From the NCBI RefSeq assembly GCF_024343735.1, contig NZ_RJUE01000053.1, forward strand, positions 1 through 64,000: DNA of 64,000 bases. The letters are read 5' to 3'. The notes under the pieces are model-generated. The model saw only the letters and a program-made list of their open reading frames with translations. It was not told the origin of the DNA and ran no database searches. Position numbers and translations under genes: made by a program. The DNA is from Lacihabitans sp. CCS-44. Its GTDB lineage: Bacteria; Bacteroidota; Bacteroidia; Cytophagales; Spirosomataceae. Each line of letters starts with the position of its first letter. The first letter of the stretch is position 1. This document shows positions 33,216 through 42,508 of this stretch, in pieces.

Positions 33216-33896
33216 TTAGTTCTTATGAAATGGAATATTATTAAATAACAAAATTTGCAGTTGTCCTCTTTTAGAATTTTCGAGCATTTGCGACATATAA
33301 CCCAGCTCCACTCTGAGGTTTTTGTTGATTACATAACCTAGTCCGCCATAAAGACGGTTACGGTCAAAAACGTTCGCTTTTGCGTTGATAAACGCCTCAT
33401 CACTCATGGATAAATACACGGCTTGAGGAGCCATAGTTTTATGAGTAACAGGAATATTAATACCTAAGAAATAACGAAATCTAAATCGAAAGCTATCATT
33501 ATAAAATCTTTGCTCGGTCCTGTAGCGGTGTTGGGTAAAAATTCTTCCAAAATTCTGCCTGGTTATAAACTGTTGAAAAATCCGATGTTCGTCAAAGTCA
33601 ACTTTTTCGTCTGTATTCGCAACGTAATTCTGTGTGTTTATAAATGCATAACCCAATAGCAAATTATTATTTTTCTCGCTAAAATTATACCCCAAGCCCG
33701 TTCGCAACAAAAGTTGCTGAGTATCACCAATAAAATTATAGCTTCGGTACTGGATTTCGCTGTGTAAATTCCATTTTTTATTAAATGCTTGATTACCGAA
33801 ATACGCCACCCAGTTGCCCGTATTTGTTGATTGAGCAAACAGTGAAACTACTACAAACTGAAGAATTAATAGTGTTGTTAATTTTTTGAAATTCAT
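33216..33896 (-). CDS. DUF2490 outer-membrane protein
   Basis: A predicted beta-barrel of about 226 residues. The start at 33896 is chosen because it begins a signal peptide (MNFKKLTTLLILQFVVVSLF); the frame stays open 16 codons further upstream. The body has alternating aromatic strands (WNLHSEIQYRSYNF, LLLRTGLGYNF, RVELGYMSQM), typical of DUF2490. Function is unknown; it precedes the thioredoxin-like gene. Confidence 0.8.
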   Translation of the reverse strand: MNFKKLTTLLILQFVVVSLFAQSTNTGNWVAYFGNQAFNKKWNLHSEIQYRSYNFIGDTQQLLLRTGLGYNFSEKNNNLLLGYAFINTQNYVANTDEKVDFDEHRIFQQFITRQNFGRIFTQHRYRTEQRFYNDSFRFRFRYFLGINIPVTHKTMAPQAVYLSMSDEAFINAKANVFDRNRLYGGLGYVINKNLRVELGYMSQMLENSKRGQLQILLFNNIPFHKN

Positions 33897-33989
33897 AAAG
33901 GTAAAATCTGTATCAATAGAAATATAGCATAGCAATTGAGGCAAGAAAAATGGTTATTACGGAATACTAAATCAGGGAAAAAATCTCAC

Positions 33990-35234
33990 CTATTTTTTCT
34001 TTTTCTTTTTAACTTCCATGGCCTTTTCAAACTCTGCAATCTCTTTAAAAACGTCCTTGTAAGTCTTTTGGTCTGCTTCTGAAAAAATTATAGTTTCTTG
34101 ATAATCCAAATCTTCTAATTTCTGAGTGGAAATAGAATGTCCAATGTAATCTTCAATGACATCTAACATCGGACGTTCTTCTAAGCTACAAAAAGACAAT
34201 GCCCTTCCTTTTAGTGTTCCCCTTCCCGTTCTACCAATTCGGTGAACATAATTTTCTGGAACATCTGGCAAATCGTAGTTAATTACATAATCTACATTAG
34301 GAATATCCACGCCTCTTGCACTCACGTCAGTAGCAATAAGGACCTTCAATTGGCCACTTTTTAGCCTTTTCATGGTATCATTCCGCTCTTGGTGGGTTTT
34401 TCCGGAGTGGATAGATTCTGTAACCAAGCCCACGCGATCCATGGCAGCCACTACCCTATCTGCTCGCACTTTGGTACGAACAAACACCACCAGTTTTTTC
34501 TCTGGATTTTGTTTGATAAATCGCTCCAAAAAGAATCGCTTATCATCCATCTCTATCAGAATCATCGAATGACTGATGTTTTTGGAGATGGGGTCATCGG
34601 GCGAGATTTGAATTCGAATGGCATTCTTTACGATAGAATACGCCAGTTTTTTGATTTTTTCATCTATAGTCGCAGAGAAAAAAAGCGTTTGTTTGTTTTT
34701 GGGCAAAAACCGCATGACGTCTTCTATATCTTTGTAGAAACCCATGTCCAACATTCTGTCGGCCTCGTCAAGTATAAGAAATTCCGTTCCTCTAAAGTCT
34801 ATAAATCCTTGGGCACGAAGGTCAAACATCCTGCCTGGTGTAGTTATCAAAATATCCACGCCTTTTTGAAAAGCGGCAATCTGTGGATCTTGGTCTGTAC
34901 TACCAAACAATGCCAGAATACGCAATTTGGTGTATTTGGCTATTTCCTTAAAAACCTCTGCTATTTGTTGGGCAAGCTCATGCGTAGGTACCATTACCAA
35001 AGCCCGTACCGAACCTTTGGCAAACCACTCAGGAGGATTGCTATGTAGAATATTTATGACTGGAATGGCAAATGCTGCGGTTTTACCTGTACCAGTTTGG
35101 GCTATAGCAAGCACATCTTCGCCCTTCAGAATGTTTGGAATAGCCTTAAACTGAATATCAGTTGGCTTTTTAAATCCTTTCTCTGCTAAACTTTTCTTTA
35201 TGTCATGCGATATTCTGTAATCGTCAAATTTCAT
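33990..35234 (-). CDS. DEAD-box ATP-dependent RNA helicase (RhlE-like)
   Basis: A 414-residue helicase. Q motif around PTDIQFKAIP, Walker A AQTGTGKT, PTHELAQQ, DEAD in LILDEADRMLDMGF, SAT in FFSATID, and HRIGRTGRG are all present. It ends in a lysine-rich tail. It unwinds RNA in ribosome assembly, decay or cold adaptation. Its ATG overlaps the stop of the RRM gene (TAATG), so the two proteins are coupled and may act together on RNA. Confidence 0.95.
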   Translation of the reverse strand: MKFDDYRISHDIKKSLAEKGFKKPTDIQFKAIPNILKGEDVLAIAQTGTGKTAAFAIPVINILHSNPPEWFAKGSVRALVMVPTHELAQQIAEVFKEIAKYTKLRILALFGSTDQDPQIAAFQKGVDILITTPGRMFDLRAQGFIDFRGTEFLILDEADRMLDMGFYKDIEDVMRFLPKNKQTLFFSATIDEKIKKLAYSIVKNAIRIQISPDDPISKNISHSMILIEMDDKRFFLERFIKQNPEKKLVVFVRTKVRADRVVAAMDRVGLVTESIHSGKTHQERNDTMKRLKSGQLKVLIATDVSARGVDIPNVDYVINYDLPDVPENYVHRIGRTGRGTLKGRALSFCSLEERPMLDVIEDYIGHSISTQKLEDLDYQETIIFSEADQKTYKDVFKEIAEFEKAMEVKKKKKK

Positions 35235-35560
35235 TAACCGCCAAAAGTTATAATGTTATCGTTCTTCTTTTTTGGTTTGTGCCAATCTCTCGGAGCCTTG
35301 TCTATTCTTTGGCCTTCCTTATCCTTGTTGGCTTCAGAAACCACAATTGCTCTGCCCATTTGATCAGAACCATGCAACTTTTTTATAGCAGCTGTTCCGC
35401 TTTTTCTGTCTCCCATTTCAACAAAACCAAATCCTTTGTTTTGTCTGGTAGTTTTGTCTATTACTATTTTGGCAGACTTTACCTCACCAAATGGCGAAAA
35501 CAAATCTACCAAATCTTGGTCTTTAAATTTGAAAGGAATACTGCCTACAAAAATGTCCAT
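35234..35560 (-). CDS. RRM-type RNA-binding protein
   Basis: A 108-residue protein with one RNA-recognition motif. RNP2 is IFVGSIPF at the N-terminus and RNP1 is KGFGFVEM near residue 45. A basic, Lys-rich tail follows. Single-RRM proteins of this size are common in Bacteroidota and cyanobacteria. The overlap with the DEAD-box helicase gene suggests it recruits or modulates that helicase. Confidence 0.92.
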   Translation of the reverse strand: MDIFVGSIPFKFKDQDLVDLFSPFGEVKSAKIVIDKTTRQNKGFGFVEMGDRKSGTAAIKKLHGSDQMGRAIVVSEANKDKEGQRIDKAPRDWHKPKKKNDNIITFGG

Positions 35561-35576
35561 ATCTCAATTTCTTTTA

Positions 35577-36284
35577 TCAGTTTGTTAATTTTCTAAAAAT
35601 TTCTTCGAGTGTTCCACCGTCTTTTTTTAGGTTTTCTAAAGTGTCATCTGCCACTAAGTTCCCTTTGTTTATGATGATTACCCTGTCACAAATAGCCTCC
35701 ACTTCTTGCATAATGTGAGTACTAAGTATAATCGTTTTATTTTTTCCAACCTCTTTAATCAGCTTTCGTATCTCCACCAATTGATTGGGATCTAAACCCG
35801 TCGTTGGTTCATCGAGAATCAATACTTCGGGATCATGAATTAAGGCTTGAGCGAGTCCTACTCTTTGTCGATATCCCTTAGAAAGTTGTTCAATTTTCTT
35901 GTGTTTTTCAGGCATCAGTCCAACCATCTCAATAACTTTTGCAACTTTTTCTTTAAGAACAGCTCCTTTCAATCCAAACATACCGCCAACAAAACTCAAG
36001 TATTCTGTTACGTACATTTCTAAATACAAAGGATTGTGCTCGGGCAAGTATCCAATTTTACTTTTCGTAATTAAAGAGTCCACCGTGATGACATCACTAT
36101 CCAATTGTGCCTCTCCCGATGTGGAACTTATATAGCCCGCTAGTATTTTCATGGTTGTTGATTTCCCAGCTCCATTTGGCCCTAAAAATCCCAATATTTG
36201 TCCTTTTTCTATCGAAAAAGAAATATTGTTAACAGCCGTTTGGCTTCCGTAAGTCTTTGTCAGCTGATTTACTGATATCGCCAT
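35577..36284 (-). CDS. gldA: GldA-like ABC transporter ATP-binding protein
   Basis: A 235-residue ATPase. Walker A GPNGAGKST, signature LSKGYRQRVGLAQ, Walker B VLILDEPTTGLDPNQL and switch STHIMQEVEAICD are intact. The sequence closely resembles GldA of gliding Bacteroidota (IGYLPEHNPLYLEMYVTEYL), but no GldF/GldG permease genes are adjacent and the protein is shorter than typical GldA. It may serve another ABC-2 exporter. A perfect -7 box, TAATTTTG, lies on the minus strand at 36310-36317. Confidence 0.75.
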   Translation of the reverse strand: MAISVNQLTKTYGSQTAVNNISFSIEKGQILGFLGPNGAGKSTTMKILAGYISSTSGEAQLDSDVITVDSLITKSKIGYLPEHNPLYLEMYVTEYLSFVGGMFGLKGAVLKEKVAKVIEMVGLMPEKHKKIEQLSKGYRQRVGLAQALIHDPEVLILDEPTTGLDPNQLVEIRKLIKEVGKNKTIILSTHIMQEVEAICDRVIIINKGNLVADDTLENLKKDGGTLEEIFRKLTN

Positions 36285-36374
36285 AAAAATATTTAAGAAA
36301 AAATTTTCACAAAATTAATCATTAATTCGTTAAAACACGTGATAATTAGCCATTATGATGCCGCCAGTAGCATA

Positions 36375-36412
36375 GTTAAAAAGTGTTAAAGCTCTTTCGT
36401 TATTCTGTTAAA
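36375..36412 (+). promoter_or_regulatory. GTTAAA repeats upstream of the two-component operon
   Basis: GTTAAA occurs at 36375 and 36385, exactly 10 bases apart, and at 36407; a further GTTAAAA lies at 36329. OmpR-family regulators bind tandem hexamers spaced about 10-11 bases, so this is a candidate autoregulatory site for the regulator encoded at 38284. Confidence 0.4.
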
Positions 36413-36445
36413 AAACCTAGTTTTGGAAAATCAAATATTTGAAAA

Positions 36446-38257
36446 TTGAACCGAATTAATGTTTTGATTGGATTAATGCTCCTAGCATTGGTTTCTTTGA
36501 TAGCCTTCCAATGGTATTGGATAGAGAATGCCATTGCCGAAAAAAACGAGCAGTTTGACAGGAAAGTGAATGAAATACTTAGAGAAACATCTCGACAAAT
36601 AGAAAAACAAGAGGTCATATTTATGACCAAACAAAGAATAATTCAAGAGGAAAAAAATCGATTATTAAATATTTCGAAACCCAAAAAAAGAGTTTCTCGG
36701 AGAAACCCTGAAATTGTAAACCATACAAAAATCACTTCTGACACTATTAATTTTGCTTATAACGAGGGAAATCTTCTCAAAATAGACCCTCGACATGTAG
36801 TCACTGTAAATGTGAGTCCAAGTTTTGAACCAAAAAACGATGTTCTGGCTGAACGCATGTATGTCTACCCCGAGCAACAAAGCGAATATTTAAGGGCATT
36901 TTTGGAAGATGAACATCGGTCTTTTGAAAAATTTCGAAAAAGATCAATGGAACTAGCCAAAAAACAGAGCAATTTAAACGAGCTCTCTAGGGTTTTTGAA
37001 GAAGACCCCTTCTTTGATTTCTCTGAGCAATTGCCTAGATTCAATTTTATTGTTACTGAAGACAACTCATCAGCAAATGTATTGGGTGAAGAAAATCAGA
37101 CAAAAGAATATCTTAAGCCGCAGAAAAGAACCACTGAAAAGAGTTGGGTATCTGAAAAGAAACAGGAAAAGGTAAATCTGATGAAAGATGTATTCAAGGA
37201 TTTTATCATAGGCAAGCGAAGCATCTACGAGCGACTGGGTCATGTTATGCTCGACACCTTATTGAAAAAGGAATTTACTGAAAGTGGAATCAATCTACCC
37301 TTCAAGTATAGCGTAAAAGACAATGGAAATATGGTTTTTGCTTCATTCAATAAGAATGAATCTTTTTCCAACTCTAAAACCTATAAAGTAAAGCTTTTTC
37401 CAAACGATACTTTTCAGCAAGACCAGACGCTCCAGGTGTATTTTCCTGAAAAAGAAAACTACATTCTACGAAACCTTTGGTCGATTTTTGGAAGCTCATT
37501 TCTATTGATTGCCTTTGTGGGCGGTATTTTCTACTATTCAGTAAACAGTCTTTTGACTCAAAAGAAACTCTCGAATATCAAAAATGACTTCATAAATAAT
37601 ATGACGCATGAATTGAAAACGCCAGTTTCTACAATTGCCCTTGCTTTGGAGGTTATAAAAGATAAAGAAATAAATAAAAGCCCAGAAAAAACCGATAGAT
37701 ATCTCAACATAATAACAGAAGAAAACAGACGATTAGGAACCCAAATAGAAAAAGTTCTACAAATCGCAAAACTAGAAAAGGGCGATTTAAGCCTCAATTT
37801 CGAACCTATTGATATCAATGAAGTGCTAGATCAAGTGGTGAAAAACCAGAGTGTTCAGATGGAACAATTTGGAGTAAAACTCAATTTAGACCTTCAAGCC
37901 GAAGAAACTAATATTTCAGCAGATAGGGTACATTTGACGAACATTATTTTTAATCTCATGGATAATGCTATCAAGTATTCGAAAGAAAAGCCTGAAATCA
38001 CGATAGCGACAAGCAATACTGAAAAAGGCCTACTTTTAAAAATATCAGACAAAGGAATAGGAATTCCTAAAGACCAGCTGAGCAAAATCTTTGAGAAATT
38101 TTATAGAGTCCCCAAAGGCGACCTCCATGATGTGAAGGGATTTGGACTTGGCCTAAGCTATGTTAAAAACATGGTTGAAATGCACAATGGGACGATTTCT
38201 GTAAACAGTAAAATTGATGAAGGAACAGACTTTTCGGTGCTGTTACCTTTGGCTTAA
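36446..38257 (+). CDS. Sensor histidine kinase (RprX-like)
   Basis: A 603-residue membrane kinase. An N-terminal membrane helix (LIGLMLLALVSLIAFQWYWI), a roughly 320-residue periplasmic part with a Glu/Arg-rich coiled coil, a second helix (SSFLLIAFVGGIFYYSV), then DHp helix NNMTHELKTPVST with the phospho-His. The catalytic domain has NLMDNAIKYS, SDKGIGIPKDQ and GFGLGLSYVK. The start is a TTG at 36446, just before the first membrane helix. The response regulator follows after 26 bases, so they form one operon. Architecture resembles the Bacteroides RprX sensor. Confidence 0.92.
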   Translation: MNRINVLIGLMLLALVSLIAFQWYWIENAIAEKNEQFDRKVNEILRETSRQIEKQEVIFMTKQRIIQEEKNRLLNISKPKKRVSRRNPEIVNHTKITSDTINFAYNEGNLLKIDPRHVVTVNVSPSFEPKNDVLAERMYVYPEQQSEYLRAFLEDEHRSFEKFRKRSMELAKKQSNLNELSRVFEEDPFFDFSEQLPRFNFIVTEDNSSANVLGEENQTKEYLKPQKRTTEKSWVSEKKQEKVNLMKDVFKDFIIGKRSIYERLGHVMLDTLLKKEFTESGINLPFKYSVKDNGNMVFASFNKNESFSNSKTYKVKLFPNDTFQQDQTLQVYFPEKENYILRNLWSIFGSSFLLIAFVGGIFYYSVNSLLTQKKLSNIKNDFINNMTHELKTPVSTIALALEVIKDKEINKSPEKTDRYLNIITEENRRLGTQIEKVLQIAKLEKGDLSLNFEPIDINEVLDQVVKNQSVQMEQFGVKLNLDLQAEETNISADRVHLTNIIFNLMDNAIKYSKEKPEITIATSNTEKGLLLKISDKGIGIPKDQLSKIFEKFYRVPKGDLHDVKGFGLGLSYVKNMVEMHNGTISVNSKIDEGTDFSVLLPLA

Positions 38258-38283
38258 AACAAACCTACGCTTAAATAAACTAT

Positions 38284-38970
38284 ATGAATCAAATAAAACT
38301 ACTTCTCGCAGAAGACGACCATAACTTAGGCTCATTACTCCATGAATATCTCACAGCGAAAGGCTACGACGTAACATTGGCTAAAGACGGAAACCAGGGT
38401 TTAGATATATTTTTAAGCTCAGAATTCGATTTTTGTATCTTAGACGTCATGATGCCAAAAAAAGACGGTTTTTCTTTGGCCAAAGAAATACGAACCAAGA
38501 ATCCTGATATTCCTATCGTGTTTCTTACAGCCAAAAGTATGCCCGAAGACACTATCAAGGGTTTTGAAGTTGGGGCTGATGATTATATTACTAAGCCATT
38601 TAGCATGGAAGAGCTTTTAGTTAGAATAAAAGCGATTCTGAAAAGATCAAAAAAAGGAGAGATAAACCCCGAAGCTGAGGTTTTTACACTTGGTAAATTT
38701 GCTTTCAATTCCTTACAACATGAGCTAAAAAGTGCTGAAGGAATGAATAAGTTAACTACCAAAGAGTCGGATTTGCTGAAGTTATTTTGTCAAAATCAAA
38801 ATAAAACAGTGAGCCGTAGCTATGCCTTAAAGCTTATTTGGGGTGACGATTCCTATTTCAATGCCAGAAGTATGGATGTTTATATTACCAAATTAAGGAA
38901 ATATCTTAAATCCGACAGCAGCATACAAATCATGAATCTTCATGGAGAAGGATTTAAGTTGGTGTGTTAA
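38284..38970 (+). CDS. OmpR-family response regulator (RprY-like)
   Basis: A 228-residue regulator. The receiver has AEDDHN with the acidic pair, CILDVMMPKKDG with the phospho-Asp, FLTAKS and ITKPFS with the conserved Lys. The C-terminal winged helix includes LTTKESDLLKLFCQNQ and SRSYALKLIWGDDSYFNARS. It is the partner of the kinase directly upstream. Its stop overlaps the end of the convergent TauE gene by 4 bases. Confidence 0.93.
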   Translation: MNQIKLLLAEDDHNLGSLLHEYLTAKGYDVTLAKDGNQGLDIFLSSEFDFCILDVMMPKKDGFSLAKEIRTKNPDIPIVFLTAKSMPEDTIKGFEVGADDYITKPFSMEELLVRIKAILKRSKKGEINPEAEVFTLGKFAFNSLQHELKSAEGMNKLTTKESDLLKLFCQNQNKTVSRSYALKLIWGDDSYFNARSMDVYITKLRKYLKSDSSIQIMNLHGEGFKLVC

Positions 38971-39857
38971 AACCACTTAATCAACGTCCTCAAACTCAAG
39001 AAGATAATCATTAAACCTACGGCCACCATTGCTGGTTTTCTTGGGATTTTGTTGATAAAATATGCTCCTAGCGGTGCTGCAATCACACCCCCGAGTATTA
39101 AACCAGCTATAACTTGCCAACCGTGAATGCCTTCAAAAAGCAAAAAAGTAATGCCACTCGCAAAGGAAATGGCAAACTCAGCTGCATTTACCGAACCAAT
39201 AGTGTAACGAGGATCACGCCCACGACCTATGAGTGTGGAAGTCACGATGGGTCCCCAGCCTCCGCCACCAACTGAATCCATAAAACCACCAAAAATAGCT
39301 AATAAGCCCAATTGTTTTGTCGGTTTTTTCGGACGTTTTTTTCTTACTGCTTTTACGATGATAACTATGGCCAATGCAATCATATATATCGCAATAAAAG
39401 GCTTAATTACGTTTCCGTCTATCACATCTGACAATAAATATGCTCCGATAATTGAACCAATAACTCCAGGAATTATCAACATTTTGGCCAACTTACGATT
39501 AATATTTCCGAATTTATGATGAGAAATAGCAGATGCACCGGTTGTAAACATCTCTGAAACGTGTACTGCTGTACTACTTATAACAGGAGGAACACCGAAA
39601 GATAACAGAAACGATGTAGATGTGGCACCATAACCCATGCCTAAAGTACCGTCAACTAACTGAGCAAAAACACCTATTATAAGAAATATAAAAAATTCAG
39701 ATGTGAATCCATCTGCTATTTTTGAAAAAGAAAATTGGCTAGAATAATTATAATAAATGATAGAAAATAAGCCAATCAAAAGAAAACCCGGAATAATATA
39801 CCACCATTGGGTGCTGGATATTACCGATTTAGTAGTACTATTTTTTGCTGATGCCAT
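38967..39857 (-). CDS. TauE/SafE-family membrane permease
   Basis: A 296-residue protein with about eight hydrophobic segments. Family hallmarks are VDGTLGMGYGATS near residue 68 and GGFMDSVGGGGWGPI near 190, the duplicated Gly-rich repeat of TauE/SafE exporters. These move sulfonates, sulfite or related sulfur anions across the inner membrane; the substrate here is not known. Sulfur metabolism is hinted at by the methionine-type aminotransferase gene after it, but no operon is proven. Confidence 0.88.
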   Translation of the reverse strand: MASAKNSTTKSVISSTQWWYIIPGFLLIGLFSIIYYNYSSQFSFSKIADGFTSEFFIFLIIGVFAQLVDGTLGMGYGATSTSFLLSFGVPPVISSTAVHVSEMFTTGASAISHHKFGNINRKLAKMLIIPGVIGSIIGAYLLSDVIDGNVIKPFIAIYMIALAIVIIVKAVRKKRPKKPTKQLGLLAIFGGFMDSVGGGGWGPIVTSTLIGRGRDPRYTIGSVNAAEFAISFASGITFLLFEGIHGWQVIAGLILGGVIAAPLGAYFINKIPRKPAMVAVGLMIIFLSLRTLIKWF

Positions 39858-39938
39858 TAAAATTTGCGTTAAAATGTTTGCAAATATAGTACGTCCTATT
39901 TAATCTACCAAATTAGTAGATTAATAAATTAAACAAAT

Positions 39939-41078
39939 TCACAAACTCGATAATATTTCTCCAGCCTTCTGTAAAGTTGCTTCATCCTTTGCAAAGCAGA
40001 AGCGAAGTACTTTTTCATCTACGTTTTTATGATAAAATACCGAAATAGGAATAGAGGCCACTCCAAGTTCTTTGGTTAAGTAAACCGCAAAATCTACATC
40101 TTTCTGATCCGTAATGTGCTTATAACAAACATTTTGAAAGAAACTCCCTTGACTTGGAACAAATTTTAATCTTGAATTGGCAATACTCTTTAGAAAAATA
40201 TCCCTTTTGGTTTGATAAAAAGTTGGAATCGAAAGATAATGTTCTTCGTTCTTCAAATATTCTGCTAGAGCGTATTGAGCAGGAGTAAAAGTACTGAAAG
40301 TCAGATATTGGTGAATTTTACGAAATTCGACACTTAATACTTTGGGGGCTAAGCAATAGCCGATTTTCCAGCCTGTCACATGGAAAGTTTTGCCGAATGA
40401 ACCACAGATAAAACTTCTTTCTTTCAAAAATGGGTGTGTACACAATGAGTGATGCACCAAACCATCAAAAATAATGTGTTCATACACTTCATCTCCAATC
40501 AGATAAATGTTTTTGTCTTGAATTATTTCAGCAAGCTTATCTAAGTCACTTTTTGAAAATACACTTCCTGTAGGATTGTGCGGCGTATTTACAATAATCA
40601 GCTTTGTTTTGTTGGTTATTTTACTTGCCACATAGTCCCAATCAACTTCAAAATTAGGATAGTGCAAGGTAATATAAACGGGCACGCCTCCATTGAGTTC
40701 TATTGCTGGTAGATAAGAATCGTAGGCTGGTTCAAAGACAATAACTTCGTCGCCTTTGCTAACAGTGGCTGATATGGCAGCAAAAATAGCTTCTGTTGCA
40801 CCTGAGGTTATGGTTATTTCATGGTCAACATCATAAAATGCACCATAAAGTTTTTCAGTTTTTATGGAGAGTTGTTCTCTTAATGCTGCCAAGCCAGTCA
40901 TGGGAGCATACTGATTGTACCCTCTTTCGGCATATTCACCTAAAAGCTTAAGAAGCTCAGAATCAGCCTCGAAATTTGGAAACCCTTGAGATAAATTTAA
41001 AGCACCATATTCAGCCGCTAGTGCCGACATTGTGGTGAAAATCGTAGTTCCCAAATTGGGTAGCTTTGATGCAAACAT
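39939..41078 (-). CDS. Class I/II aminotransferase (methionine aminotransferase-like)
   Basis: A 379-residue PLP enzyme. LNLSQGFPNFEAD at the N-terminus, ITSGATEAIFAA, VNTPHNPTGS, LIGDEVYEHI with the PLP Asp-Tyr, CGSFGKTFHVTGWKIGY with the Schiff-base Lys, and RFCFAKDE with the carboxylate Arg are all visible. The sequence resembles E. coli YbdL methionine aminotransferase. It begins on the base after the stop of the aldo/keto reductase gene, so the two are cotranscribed. Confidence 0.88.
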   Translation of the reverse strand: MFASKLPNLGTTIFTTMSALAAEYGALNLSQGFPNFEADSELLKLLGEYAERGYNQYAPMTGLAALREQLSIKTEKLYGAFYDVDHEITITSGATEAIFAAISATVSKGDEVIVFEPAYDSYLPAIELNGGVPVYITLHYPNFEVDWDYVASKITNKTKLIIVNTPHNPTGSVFSKSDLDKLAEIIQDKNIYLIGDEVYEHIIFDGLVHHSLCTHPFLKERSFICGSFGKTFHVTGWKIGYCLAPKVLSVEFRKIHQYLTFSTFTPAQYALAEYLKNEEHYLSIPTFYQTKRDIFLKSIANSRLKFVPSQGSFFQNVCYKHITDQKDVDFAVYLTKELGVASIPISVFYHKNVDEKVLRFCFAKDEATLQKAGEILSSL

Positions 41079-41945
41079 TTATTTTACAACTGAAAATACT
41101 TTATACCAATCTTCGTGTGACAACTTTACCTCCGTAGCTTGAGCCGCATTTGTTATCCTTTCTAAACTCAAAGAACCAATAATTGGAAGTGCTCCTAATT
41201 GGATTAACCATGCTACGGCCAATTGTTCAATGTTTACGTTTTGCTTTTGAGCTATTTCATTTAATATTTTACGAATTTTTATAGCTTTCTCCGAACCTCC
41301 GCTCAGTATTTCGCCCCCAGCAAGCGGAGCCCAAACCAATGGTTTGCTGTAAGTTTCTTTTATAAAATCGAGCCTTCCATCAAAAATAGCATCGGGTTTC
41401 AATAGGTTCATTTCTATGTGACTGGTCACAATAGGAATAGACAAAAACTTAGAAAGTAGTTTATGTTGGCTATTGTTGAGATTCGCAATCCCGATATGCT
41501 TAGCTTTGCCAGTGTGCACAATGTATTCCAAAGTCGCACCTATTTCCTCCAAGTCAGATATAAAATCAAGTCCTTCGAGCAAGAAAATATCTATGTAATC
41601 TAAATTTTGTGCTGCCAAAAACTTGTCCAAACTTTCAAGCAAAAAGCTTCTTGAATTATTGAAATACTCAACGCCATTCTTCTTTTGCAGTCCAAACTTG
41701 GCAAAAAGAACTACATCTTGGCGTTTTAAACCAAGCTTGTTTATCTCATTAAAAAATATTTTTTGAGAATTTGAGCTCGTCTCATAATTTCCTAAATCAA
41801 ATGTGTTTATTCCTAAACTTACACAATGCTCAATTACGTTTTTAGCCACTTCGTCCGTAAGACCACTCTCGTTTTCCCAACGCCAAAAACTATAAATTGC
41901 TTTGGAAACCTTCGGGCCGCTGTCACTTAAATATATCTTTTTCAT
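41079..41945 (-). CDS. Aldo/keto reductase with altered catalytic tetrad
   Basis: A 288-residue TIM-barrel oxidoreductase of the YdhF-like group, probably NADPH-dependent. Tetrad residues D50 and Y54 (NTFDLGNYE) and K83 (LFAKFG) are present. The usual His of the fourth position, in the block IDIFLLEGLD, is E124. In AKR1D1 (steroid 5-beta-reductase) the same His-to-Glu change switches chemistry to double-bond reduction. Substrate is unknown. The gene directly abuts the aminotransferase gene. Confidence 0.85.
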   Translation of the reverse strand: MKKIYLSDSGPKVSKAIYSFWRWENESGLTDEVAKNVIEHCVSLGINTFDLGNYETSSNSQKIFFNEINKLGLKRQDVVLFAKFGLQKKNGVEYFNNSRSFLLESLDKFLAAQNLDYIDIFLLEGLDFISDLEEIGATLEYIVHTGKAKHIGIANLNNSQHKLLSKFLSIPIVTSHIEMNLLKPDAIFDGRLDFIKETYSKPLVWAPLAGGEILSGGSEKAIKIRKILNEIAQKQNVNIEQLAVAWLIQLGALPIIGSLSLERITNAAQATEVKLSHEDWYKVFSVVK

Positions 41946-42013
41946 CAGTAGATTAATTATTTCCCAAAATTAGCACAGTTATCATTAAGATTTTTTGAAT
42001 TATTGAACAAATA

Positions 42014-42508
42014 CTAAAGAATTTTGATAGTTACCAACAACTGACCAAAATGTCGGGTGGTATGTTCTGTAGCATGAAACAATAGGCCAATTACGGTAGA
42101 TGGCAACATTTTTCTGCCTACAAATCTGGGTTCGGTTAAGGTCTCTGGATTAGTGTATTTCAGTTGATCAAGAGATTTAATCACCTGTAAATCAAATGCT
42201 TTCAATAACTCTATTGAGTTTGTTGCATTATTTTCATTCCCTTCATTTTTCAGAAACACTAATTGTTCAGGTGTTAGGTTCTCACCTTTTGCATAAGTGA
42301 AAAGTCTGTCCAAAACTCCTGTGAGGTGATTAAGATGGAAACCCACAGCAGCCACATTTTTGGGTCTTTCCCATAGTTTCTTTTCGTCAAAGTCTATGAA
42401 AACTTCTTTCAATTCTTTCTGAACTTGTAGTAATGCATGTGCAACAGGTTGCAACAACAGGGGTATTTCTGGAACAGGCCCTTTCAACCAATATTCTAAA
42501 TCATCCAT
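42014..42508 (-). CDS. DinB-family metal-binding protein
   Basis: A 164-residue four-helix protein. FHLNHLTGVLDRL and LFHATEHTTRHFGQLL supply the three metal-binding His of the DinB/YfiT fold. These are putative metal-dependent hydrolases or thiol transferases. It overlaps the end of the permease gene by 8 bases, so it is translationally coupled to it. Confidence 0.85.
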   Translation of the reverse strand: MDDLEYWLKGPVPEIPLLLQPVAHALLQVQKELKEVFIDFDEKKLWERPKNVAAVGFHLNHLTGVLDRLFTYAKGENLTPEQLVFLKNEGNENNATNSIELLKAFDLQVIKSLDQLKYTNPETLTEPRFVGRKMLPSTVIGLLFHATEHTTRHFGQLLVTIKIL

